DNA from: Rachycentron canadum
Taxonomy: Eukaryota > Chordata > Actinopteri > Carangiformes > Rachycentridae
Length of the DNA stretch: 64,000 nucleotides
Assembly: GCA_038496675.1 (NCBI GenBank)
Contig: CM076660.1
Span: 16,578,608 to 16,642,607 of the forward strand
Direction: 5' to 3'
Shown here: positions 12,110 through 24,785 of the stretch, piece by piece
How positions within the stretch are numbered: position 1 is the stretch's first letter
Layout: the number at the start of each line of letters is the position of its first letter
Translations under genes and position numbers: made by a program
The notes under the pieces: model-generated
Databases searched by the model: none
What the model was told of the DNA's origin: nothing
The model's input: the letters and a program-made list of their open reading frames with translations, nothing else

Positions 12110-15100
12110 ACAAACAAAAAAAGGACAAAAAACAAAACAACAGGCTCTGTCTTGCACATTTCTCATTACATATTCTCGTACCATTGCCAGGGCGTCTGTC
12201 GGTTAGCGAGTAGCCCAGGTTTGCTATTTCCTGCTGGGCTTGGAGAGAAGCCTTCCAGCGGGGATCTGGCCTGTCCACAGCCAGCTCGTGGAAACTGTTG
12301 GACTGGAGTATCTGAGTGGTGGCGTAGGGGGTGGGCTGAGAGCCTCGTGCTGGGCTGCTGTAGCCTGCCTTCCCCATGAAGTCAATACTGCTATAGATGG
12401 CACCATCAGACAGCATGGTGCCTGTCTTCTCCACCGCTGCAGACGGTAAAACATCTGAGACAAAGGAGGGTGACGGAACGAGGATGGAAAGGGATCATGG
12501 AGAGATAAGTTGACATGAAGTTAACGATCTTTAAGGTCATTAACACTCCCTGCTGCTCTGGCACTCCGCATTAGTTAAATACACGTCTCAAATGGACTTG
12601 ATATAAATGAAAGTGATTATCTACAACCATAATTAGCATGCAACAAGCTGTGGGAAGCCCAGTGGAGTGCTCACAGGAGGGACACTCAAACGGCGCTAAC
12701 CTTCAACTCTACTGTCTTGCACACATAAAGCCAGCAGCTCTCCAGGATTCCAGTGAGCTTCGAGAACATGCAAACATACAAATACACAATGCGAAAATAT
12801 ATACTTGGACTATCAACCTCACACAACCATGAAAATATTGAATGACAGCATGAGAAAGGATGACAGGCAAAAAAAAAAAAAAAACTGCAAATACCACAAT
12901 TTTAAGCAAAATATCAGGGCTGTCAAATCAAATTAGTAAAGTAAAGCCCTCAGAGACGCTTTTAATTTGGGTGCATGTGTTTGTTTGTGTGCTTAAGTGT
13001 GATGTCCCGTCACTGCGCTTCTCAAAGGATGAACATCAAAACTGTCCGACCAGGCATTGCTAAAACTGTGTTCAACACCCGAACCTGCTCATTCCTTACC
13101 TCCTCGGCCAAAGTTGTTGCCGCCCTTTGGACTTCCTAAGCCCCTGTTTGCTGGGAGGCTTGTGGAGGGCCAAGAGTCAGCCAGCCAGGGGAGGCCTGGG
13201 TCACCCGTTTTCAACAGCCCCGGGCGGCTGTTGAGAGGATGTTTGTAGTGAGACAAAGAGACAAGAGCGGGGAAGACAGGGTAGTGGTGACATAGTTAAA
13301 TATCCAGCCTGCACTTTAACAGTATTTCTCATTTTCTTCCTGCTGCATCAACAACAAATTGATGTGAAAACTCATTCAGCATATTCTCGCCTGTGGAGCA
13401 GCCCAATGCACAGGCAACAATAAACAACAAAGAGACATAAAATGGCAAGTCTATAAATCAGACTTCTGCCTCCCCTCAACTCCACCACCCCTAACTCTCC
13501 CTGGAGAGACAAGGCAGGCCTAAATACACACTAAATCCACTTTAGAGCCTTAGCACAACAGAAATTTACATTTTAAATTGAGAATCATGGACAGCCTCTG
13601 GCAGATCAGCTACACTGGTGCACTGTCTCCATAGCAACAGAGACAGCAAAAGCCCATTAGGTGGTTTAGGAAAGCTCCCGTGTCATTTTGTCTTAGTGAA
13701 ATACAACAGTCATGAATACAGGATTTGACTTCAAGGTAGGAAAGTTGTGGGCAGCAATTTAAGGAGGAAAAAAAGAACTCCGGTTTACAAGCACATTGTT
13801 TCAGCCGCTATAAAAATGGCAAAGCATTCACGTACCACATGCATCCGGTTTGCATACGTTTACTTAATGTGCAGCCACACAGTGAATTTTCCACTGAGCC
13901 TGATTTGCCAAGTACCATGGGAATTGTTCACAGCTGACTTGGTGATGGCTCAAAGGTGTTCAAACAATTATGTCAATAATTTCCCTTTTAAAGTACACAA
14001 GCACATGCATACATTTACATACATTTACTTAGAAACACATGCTAGCGCAGACACAGTGACACATATGTGCATATTCAGTGTGGAGAAACACACTCATGCA
14101 CGCAAAAGGGCAAGAAACAGTTTATTTTTACTCCATAATTTGCAACATTTGTTCTGGCTCTGGGCTTATCTGCTTGCTTAGGTGTGACAAAAAGGAATGA
14201 GGGAATAGGAAAGAATAAAAAAAGAAGAATGACCTCAGTTCTTTCACTCTGTGTAAAGCAAATTCACCTCTTCTCGTGTTTTCACTTAATTTTGATATTC
14301 AGTGGATGCAAAGGTAGGCTTCACTGTGCACCGAGATGAGTCTCAAGGTCCAACGCTTTGTTTCTGCATCCACATATAACGACCCCTCATGGTGTAATGT
14401 ATGCCAAGCTTTTTAAACAGCACATTCATCACCTCTCCCCTCCTCCCACGACCTCTCACTCTGCCAGCAACCTCGAAATGAACTGAGATAGAGCCAGTGA
14501 ATAAAACCGCAGCCACCTGCATTAATTGGTAGCACTCACTTCAAAGGAGTGATTAATGATTTCATCAAGTGTACATCAGCGCAGATCATAGACTGATATG
14601 AGTAAGCAGGGGGAACACTGGAACATCTATGCAAATTCTATTCATCATGGAAGAACTCTTCATTTCGGGTATCACAATGGCCTGTTGTCATTGAGAAGGC
14701 AGGGTGCACACTACGCTGGACAACTAAAATGTCAGTAGGAAAGCTTTAGCCGTGGGGTTTCTTGGATTTTATAAGTAAATTTAAATTCTCACCTTCCATT
14801 TCTGATCAGGCCTCTGTCTCTTTGGAAAGTAACTGGTGGAGAAAAGCGACAGAGAAACAGAATTAAACTGAAATTAATTTGTCTCAAAATTATACATCAC
14901 CAACATCAGTTTGAATGACTCACGCATTATGGCTGTCAGACTGTCAGCAGATAATTACTGTGATATTTTAAAGTATATTGCACAATGTAAAGACATACCT
15001 GCACGGGTAAAGGTGAAGGACTGAACTGCAATTCAAAAATACAGGGAGTGTTAATATCAAAGGGTCATGAATCCCAAGTCAAAGATGCAGCCATATTCTC

Positions 15101-17432
15101 TTACTCAAAAAAAAATGTGTCAAGTGCTTTCATTTTTGCTTTGTTTGTTGTTTATCTATTTATTTATCTATCACCACCATGTTAGCACTGGTCTTATTTT
15201 GATGAAATTTGAGGTAATGCATCACACTACTGCATTCCAGCATTTTTTGGAAATTACACTGAGGGGCCTGAGGGGGCCTGAGGGGTAAAGTTCAAATGAA
15301 GGTGACACCTTTGACCCCCACCCCCCGCCATCGGACATCTTCATCATCACAATTTACAACTTATATGCATTTCTTTCAAATTGAAGTGTGGAGGTTGTCT
15401 CAAAAAAGAGAGATATTTAAAAAAATAAAACATATCTACATATAATATATAAAATATAATGAAAATAATTCAATAAAAAAAATGATTGTTTTCTAAATTG
15501 GAATGTGATTTTTTGGAATTAAACTCCTCGATATGTTTTGAAAGAAGGGATCAGAGAAGCAGCATTCAATCATGTAAATCCCTGTTGAATTAGGAAATCA
15601 CAGCTCTCTCTCCCTAAGTCACGACAATGAAAGCTGGCATACACATTAAATAACAGCACGCAGCTATATGCTTGATTCATGGAGGGATAAAAGAATATTT
15701 CATACCTAAACCTAGACACACCTCATGTTAATGTGCAAACAACACCAGCTATGGTCTGATAATGGAAGGGGATGTTAAATTACTTATCTCACATGAATGT
15801 ATTAGGGTGTTGAGGTGCGGAGCTGATGGAACTCAGCACAGTTGATGCACATCAGTGCACAGTGAATTAAAGTAAATAGGGCCTATTTCCATCTGTGCCG
15901 AATATTTCCTTTGTTCTGCATTTTAGCCAGCTCAAATGGAGTGACATCTGTGATGACATCAGCTTTCACTGGAGAGACAGACTACTGTGCTTTGAGAATC
16001 TGTGTTGATGCAGAACCATGTAAATTGATTTTTTACCTGCATAGTTGCTGAGTCCCTTCCTCTTTTTTCTCCTCCAGTACAGCCAAGCACTGAAGCCCAT
16101 GAGGACAATCCAGCAGGCCCCCCCCAAACCAGCAATGAAAGCCGGTTGCTTCACAACGTCTGAGATGCTATTGTTGCCCTCTGATCCCGTCATTACGTCC
16201 CTCAGTTCTGCACCTGGGGGCACCACACACAAATGCACACATACACACACAGGAATGAAATAAATGAATGGTTAAATGTCAGTTTGACTACATGTGAATG
16301 AACAAATGATTGTATTTAAGTAATCACTCTGCATAAAAAATCACATAAATGATAAAAATGTAATAAGGACAAAATGTCCCTTTTACACTGTGGTCCTCAG
16401 CTAACAAGGCATATCTAAAATGTTCCAATAAGAAATTAATAAAAAAAATAAATAAATCAAATAAAAAAAATCATGAAAAGGACAATGTGATCAATCAAAC
16501 AAACAAACAAAACCCAAAAAAATCCCTAATAATGTCTGTTGTACAGCCCGGTATCACATCAAGGCACTTCAGTTCAAATTATCATTATTATTAACATTTA
16601 TTCTTGTTAATTCTTGTTAATTAAGGCAATGAAAGCAAAGCAAAAGACTCATTTTAACATACAAAAAGGCTTTTAGACTTTAAAAAGAAAATCAAGACAG
16701 AGAGTGAGAATGCTCTGCACCAAACATCAGGCCACATGGATCACAAGAACAGCTAAAAGATGAGACCATGAATAAATGAAAAAACAACACACGGGGCAAC
16801 TGTGGTGAAGAAAAAAAAAAAAACTGCATCGGTGCATCCAATATGTCGGCAGAGTTAATCAATTCAGCAGTGCACTTATCAACTTGAGCTGCAAGACACA
16901 AGATTGACAGAGCAGCTCTGACAGAGTTTGATTTTCTGTTGCGGGTACTGTGCTGTGAAATTAGATTCACAGTCTCCAGCAGGAAACTCCCCCCATCATT
17001 AAGCTTCAGTCCACATGCCTGTGTTTCCCTTTCTCTGTGCGTTAAGGGTGTTATTATCAGTCAAAAGTCATAGATAAAGAGCATCTGGCCTGGGCTCCCA
17101 TATTGATTCTGGTCTTATATACTCCAAGCATCCTTTAGCTATTTGATAAGATGTGATAGGCTGATAAGCTCATACAAAAACACTGTCTACTTTGTTAGCA
17201 CCAGCTGCCCATATATTGAAGAGGATTATTGATATGGCTAACACTACTTGGCACTGTGTTACCAGACTCTGCACTTAATGAACTGCTATTGATTTCTCAG
17301 TGGACGTCTGCGTTGTAAAGTGCAATCTTCTTTCTTCAAGTGCGATAAATTGATAAATCATTTTTCCAGACCCCAAATCTGTGATGGAGACCTAGGTCCC
17401 CATTACGGGGTCATTTCATTTGACTCTGGGTT

Positions 17433-17467
<35 letters not shown>

Positions 17468-20400
17468 TGGATTACCCAAGATGATGAGCTGGGGTTTGCT
17501 CTTGACCCCCACTCCTGCACTGGTGCCTGCAGCCACCTCCACGCGGTACTGCACTCCAGTCTGCAGACCCCCGACAATCACTGAACGGATGGTTGCATCC
17601 ACAGACTTATTGACATGAAACCGCGTTTCGTTGGCCAAACACCAGATCTGACAGAGGCAGACATGCCAGACGGAATTCATTGGAAGGTGATACAGTACAT
17701 CACTAAAACATTCAGGATGGTACAGTGTATCAGGCGTGGGCTTTGACTCTACCTTGTACTCCTGGATGATACCGTTCTGTTGGTCCGAGGGAGGGGGGTC
17801 CCACGACACGCTGATGGAAGTGCTGTTATGGCTACCCACTGTCAACACTGTCACTTGCTGTGGAGGCGCACTGGGTGCTGATGGGTCAAGGGGGAGAAAA
17901 TATCAAATGGAACACATGAAATATATGAGAAACAAAGATAAAAATGAAGAATAAAATTATTTTTACAGCTAAGGGTGTGTCTCCTGCTTCTTATGTCAAA
18001 GAAGGATTTGTCTCACCCACTACCTCAATTCATATTCATACAGTAAGCCATACAACAAGGTATTTCCTAAGCCAGTGTGGCAGATGGCTACCAGAGCACT
18101 CCATCTCAATTTAATTTCTTAACAATAAGAGTTTTTTTTTTTTTTTGCACAACTGGGATACGCCAGTGCTGAAAGAAATGTACAATTCTTCCATCATTGT
18201 ACTGATTTTAAGATAGCATTATATTACTGGCATCATAAGCTATACACAGTTTAAGTTTAAGGTCCAAAATGTGCTTTACTAATTTAACAAATGATGACCG
18301 TTCCAAGCAGACCAGAAAGTTTAGATATGAGCGGAACTTCCTCAGCCAAGAAAAAAAAAAAAAAATGGCTGAACCCAGTAACTAACATCACTTACATAAT
18401 GGATTGCCACTTTCTGAAGTAGCTGTATTAAATTTTGCATATCTCAATGGTATAAAAATGGTCAGTCTCCTGTAATATCCACTAATGAGGCTTTTGAGAT
18501 GGTTTGTCGACAGAAATGTAGAGCAAGGCCTCACGGTGCCAAATTCAAAGTCCCACTAGAATGGGTCATTTAAAAAAAAAAAAAAAGGACCCAACTGGCT
18601 TGATAACTTGCATGGACAGATCGGAGATTTAAAGAGACTGCAGGCAGCAGGAGGCAAACACCATATCTATGCAACTGAGCAAATCATCATCTCTCGCTGA
18701 ATAGACTGCACCACCGCTCTGGGCACATAGTTTCTCATGATTCCCATTAAAACTATCATTATGCTCTGACTGAGTGGATGAAATAACCACTCTGAATCCA
18801 ATTAAGGAGCTGCAAAATAATAATGTTATCTGCAGTGGATCCTTGTAAGCAGGGCAGTGGATGCCACAGGAATGCAGAAAAGCCAGAGCAGGTGGGCCAT
18901 GACGGTTGTCTTGCTTGCCACCTGGCTAGAGAGGGACAAGGATACTATGACTTAAATTCTCCAGATGGACTTGTTTCTGCCAATGACCGGTGAGGAATGC
19001 AATGAACATGTGCACAGTGTCTCATAGAAGTAACAGCAAGCTACGTCTATAGAGCATGTATTGGTGAATATGATCTAATGGAGCCAGGCCACATTAGAGG
19101 TATAATAAAGAGTGTCTGTGCCGACCTCTGCCAGTTTACTGACACGTGGATAGCTCTCAACATCTGGCTCAGGTAGCTTATATAGCAATGGATTTTTTTT
19201 TTTTTTTTTTTACTTGGAAAGATGAAACAAATCCCCCCAAACGATTTAACTTCTGCTTCAAAGAGAAGCTCTGAACAGATGCAGCACATCGGCAAAATAT
19301 TTGACAGCCTGGCAGTACAAAGGAATGAAATAAGCCATATGAGATGCAGTTTATTTTTATTACATTTAACAAATTGACTTAACCTAGTTTGAGGGTATCT
19401 ATATTCAGCCTTTTAGACTGTATTGACTTTCTGAAACAATTACCGTTAAGCCAAGTCTCAAAGATGTGTCACAATATGGTCATGATTCTGATATTGAAAA
19501 AGCTAAATCAGTCCAATATACCGTAAGATTGAAGAAAATATCCTTAAGATACTTATTATAAATCATATATTTATGCCAAATTTAGTCTAGATATAAATAA
19601 CCGTCATACTTTAAACAAACATTAACCAGTATTATTGTAGGTAGACCGCAGTAGAAGGTAGCCAGCCTTTAAAAATCCCATTAAGCCTTTCAACGTGTGA
19701 TTCTTTGGCTCTAAATTAAGTTATTCATTAAATCTGCCGGCAGAAAAACAAATAAACATCTGATCTGATAGAACAAAACTTTATTTGCTAATTGTTTTTT
19801 TAATCTGCAACATCCAGATGTCGGACTTTTGCATTAGCACATAAATGCAGAATAATAGCCATGGCTCGCAATTAAAACATGCTCAGAAGTAAAAATTGCA
19901 CATCTGGACTGTCACCACAATTCATGGTCTTAGGCTGAAAGTCCACTACGTTTTTGATATATACAAAAATGAAGAAAGAAAGTGAAAATACAACATAATT
20001 TGAGTACTGGCACTTAAAATCTAATATTAATTTATGGTTATACTGTATTTAAGTGATTAAATGTATTGGCAAACTCTACTGTGTCATATCCAGAACACTG
20101 CTGGTTGAAGCAAACAGTAACAACAAAAAAAGAAGTACATGCACAGAACTCCAAATCTCCTCTCCCTATGCTTTCTGCTTCATATAATTACCATATATCC
20201 CACGAGTAACCACAGAATATTAGCAGTTAATACATACTGTGCCTAGAGATAAATAAAATTGATAATAAAAAAAGTAAGAGGGCAGCAAATTGGGAGGGGA
20301 GATTAACAGAAATCCTGTACTGTGACCACTAAAATATAACAGTTTTTCACACTAAGGATATGACAGAGAGGATGTTTTACTTAAAACTATAAACAAAACT

Positions 20401-23400
20401 ATATACATCATTGTTTAGCTGCTGTCAGTGCGCCATCAAGCAAGCGAGCTTCAGATTTCAAAATGTTATTTCAGTGGTGCTGTGTCAGCAAACTGATGGA
20501 GCTTGTCCAGTCAGTCAAACGTTTACATTAGGAGAAGACAGAAAGCATTAAGTGTAGCTCTGCAATTTCCGTATGTATGAAGAGAGAATCCCTGAGGAAG
20601 AATAATGGCTACGATACCAGTAATAACTTAGGATAGCATTACAACAAATGGTCACAGCAGAGGAAAAAGGTCAAAGAGTATGTTCTTAATAATGTGACTA
20701 ATACTGATATCAAGACTGATGAATGCAGTAGATAAAGAGTAATTTACAGAAATGAATGCTTCCAGTGTCTGAGAGAACATTTCACTTTTTCTCACAGTTA
20801 TGCAATTAAACAAAAAACACTTAATGCCTAATGCCCTGACAGGACAGGATATAAAATTGGTAAACATAACCTGTTATGTAAATGGTTGCATCAATTAAGC
20901 TAATTGATTCATGAATAAGCAAACACTTCTATGTCAACAAACCTGTTCCCATATAACATATACGTAATGTAAAATAAACTAAAGAAATAAATCTAGTAGG
21001 ATCAGCGACACACAGGATGGGCCCCACCCACAATATAATTTCCTTTGATTTTCCATCGTCAGTGGTGGAGAGCCTGAGCACCCTATGGATAACAGCCATG
21101 GTGGTAACATCACCGAGCATACTGCCTCTGGCCATACTGGTCTCACAGAAAGCTCATTGAAGATTGTGAGGATCATTAATCACAATTTTGCCCTGAATGT
21201 AGTGGAAAACATCAGCAAGTCTGACTCTTAAGATGGCCTCTACAAGGGTTTCAGAAAGGCAGTGGCACATTCCCAATCTACCTTTGATGGATAACAGATG
21301 TTTTTTTTTTCTTTCTCATAATTCTACAGAGCAGCATATTTTCAACACTTTAAAGTAATGGTATATCAAGTTTTTCCTTTCCCATGATGCCTTTTCTCCA
21401 GGACCCCAAGTAACTAGCGCATGTGCCCCAGTCTGCAAAAACCTCCAGTGATCCTGTGTGGCCATTTTAATTGGACTCCAGTGTAGTGAGTTTCTATTCC
21501 CCCACCTTCCTTATCGTTTTATTGGAAGATGCAGCACTGTGATCCTTTCATCATTAGACATGATGCTATGGGAAAAAAGTTAACTTTTACATTAATGGCC
21601 TCACCATGACTTGCTGTCAGACCAAACCATGGTCCACACCGTTTAGCAACGTAGCACCTGAATGCTCCATCTACATTGGAAGCAGTTCAGGTGTTTTTAA
21701 AGGCTTCCAGAAATAAGCTAGTAACTTCCACAAAAAGTTATCACAGACTTTAAAGGGGCGATTTACAAGTTTTCTCTCCTGCCGAACATCTGTCTTTTGT
21801 TGCGAGCAGGTGGTGGTGATCGTTTCTTGACAAGTGCTGTAGCTATTGTGTGTGTTTTCAAGACAAGTGGTTATAATACAGCCCCTGAAGAGGACCAGAT
21901 CTTCTGAGGCAGATTGGGGGCTACAGCGAGTCTCCAACAGAAAGAGACGACATAGGCCAGTTAGCATGCTAACAAAAGGATGTGACAGAGACAAGAATTA
22001 ACATGGTGATGCATTCCACCGCTGGAGATGGCTCTTGGTGTCAAAACGTTTGATGCTGAACCCACAGCTACACAACTTAAAAATAGCTTCTTTAAGTTGT
22101 TGAATTACTATTTCTGAATTCAAAGCAATAAGGAGTTCCTGTTCACAACAAACCCATGTATGAACGAAGAACTATTACTGGATTACTTTGATATGGAGGA
22201 AAACTTAAAAACATGGCGATTTTTTCAGGCAAGATCAGGAGCTGCAGTAAGCACACTTTTCCATGAATTTTAACCTGATTTATGGACAAAAATGAATATT
22301 GAACATAATGATATCCTTGGAAAGTCATGTTGAATATAAAACACGTCTTAGTTTTTCTGAGTGCTAAAGCTAATGAATGAAATTGTGCTGCAAGTTGCTT
22401 ATTTAATAAATAAAAGATGGCACAAATAATGTATGTTGCATTCATTTAGTCCACCTGAGAAGAACTGGTGGCTGATCAATTGAACGGCAGGATAGGAGAA
22501 GTGCTGAAACTAACAAAGCTCATTGGAGATTGAGATTGTGTGTGTGCGTTAGTGAAGGAGGGGTCATATTGCAGAGGTCTGGTTGGTGTGTGACAGAGTC
22601 ATGGCAGCAGGGGTCCACAGAGGAGCAGAGAGAGAGCTGAGCGTATGTCAAAGGAGACTGTTTCTGTCCTCCCCCCTCTGCCCACCAACCCACAGAGGCT
22701 TGGGCTTGTCACAGACCCCCACTGTGCTGTCTGGGAGACCTGTTTTCACACACAGGGGAGGTGGCACTGCAGCAGTATGCGTGTGTGGGTGGGTGTACTT
22801 GAAATGCCATTATCCATTACTATCTTGCCATGAAGCCATTACCAGTGGCAGCTAAATATAAAAGTAGGTAGAATCATTTACACAAAAGTGTCTGCTCATG
22901 CATAAGTAACTAAACTTTACATTTCTTGCAACGCAAAGTCGGCAGAGAAATTGATTTTTGTCAGAACTGCGAATTAGTCGCTTACCCTCTTCCATGGTGC
23001 GTGCTGTCATGGATTCACTGTCTGCACCCTGAAACTCGTTGAAGTATGGTCGCACTTTAATCTCATAGACGATGCCTTTCTTCAGACCAGAGAGAGTTAT
23101 GTCCCTCTCTGAGGCAACCTTCAAATCCTGTATCTCCCATGGCCCTGGGGAGGGCAGGCCTGACGTTTGTCGGTAAAGAACACGGTAGCCTTGAATAAAC
23201 TGGGATGGATTCTCCACCTGAGATGAGAGAGAGAGAGAGAGATGACGTCATACGGAGCTGTGGATCAGCATTCGGTTTATGCCCTTGGTCTGTGACAATG
23301 CACAGTTAGTTAATCATTCGTTTCATTAGCCGCAAAAAAAACCAAAAACAAAACATAAGTTTATTGGAGGGCATTTGCCAAAACTGAACAGAACGTCCGT

Positions 23401-24754
23401 CAGCACAGTATAGACTCAAAATAAGGGATTAAAACAGTCATAGTAATATTCATTTATTTCATTTTTTGGTAGTGCAGTTCAAGGGAAGAGTAAAATGTAA
23501 CATATACAACTTATACTAATGTTAACAGGGATAGAAGCAATAAAAAGCCTTTACAAGTCATATAAAGCAGCCGTTTATCAGTCCAGTCAAAATATGTAAG
23601 GGTCAATGTGTCTTCTTTCCCTCTCACTCACATTCTCTCTCTCCCTCTCTCTCTCTGTCATTAATGAAATGATTTGTGCAGCTAAAAGCCTTACAAACAG
23701 AGGAAGTAGCCCCATCCACATATTTGTTCCCATTTGTTGCTTGAAATAGAATTTATGGTTGAGGCCATGAATCAAAATAAATTACCCTCCCTCCATCGTG
23801 CTCAATTTCCTATTGTCTTAAATGATAGCTACATTGTTAATCAAGATCTGCAGTAGATCTACTAACACTTTTCCCTGTCATTCAGTGTGGCGACATCTTG
23901 CAATATCACACCGGTCTTTCCAATCTCAAAAATAAAAGACTTATCTTTGCACATACATTAGCTATGTCATGCACCTTCCTCAGTATAGCTGTATGATGAA
24001 TTTGCTGTAACACATGTAACAATACATCTCCTACAAATATTGTTGCAGAGTTACATCAGTTCTTTAAATGCATACTTTAGTGTCTTTCACAAATTTTGCA
24101 ATAGTTTTGTGTATAGTTTACAATAGCTGTTAGATAGAAATATTGCACAGATCTATCCATTATTTGGCAAAACTGAATTGTATTATTGCCATTTGACCAT
24201 ATCTGGGAAAAGCAAACCCAGAATTAGGTTTGAGTATTTCATGATGTCTGGAATAAGGTTTTTGCACTAGCTCTGTTTTATCACCTTTTATTTAGTGAGT
24301 ATTTGATTGTCAGATTTAAGTATACTAAAACATAAAGTCCAACACCAAAATTTTGTGCTGTGTGCACCGGATAATGAGTGGCGCTAGGTCATCTGTGGAC
24401 TCACTTCGATGGACCACAAACGCTGGTTTAACCTGTCACTGTGTCGGTCTAATAGCAGCATTCCAGTTCATAGTTGTCGTAGTGACAAGCATGAAATAGC
24501 AGACTTGTGTAAGCTCATCCTAGGTGTGCCATTAACCTGCAGCACCTGGCAGCAGGGACACCTTGCCAACAGACAGGAATAACATTTCCCAGATAAAGGG
24601 CTGACTGCAAACTGACTCCAGAAGTGACACATGTAGCACCTAATGGTGATGTATTTGTCTTGAATAGAAACATTAGTCTTGATTCCTGCATCACCTAAAC
24701 CTATTCTTAACTAATGGAGCACCAGCTGTTCAGTCTATGCATGTGTAGCTGATA

Positions 24755-24785
<31 letters not shown>

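Larger units (their letters stand above)
13228..17475 (-). other. robo2: robo2 introns around the transmembrane exon
   Basis: Non-coding apart from the exons at 14793-14832, 14999-15025 and 16037-16213. The stretch 14440-14640 is low in simple repeats and includes a perfect octamer ATGCAAAT at 14629-14636, which could bind POU factors. Around 15270 there is a short G-rich direct repeat (GGGGCCTGA units). The plus-strand open frame at 13747-14181 has no recognisable content. Confidence 0.6.

Noticed and set aside
13747..14181. 144-codon plus-strand frame in a robo2 intron
   Set aside because: His/Thr/Tyr-rich from CA-type repeats, no recognisable domain.
14300..14325. Short exon-like segment with CAG and GTAGGC on the plus strand
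   Set aside because: It is on the opposite strand to robo2 and has no partner exons.
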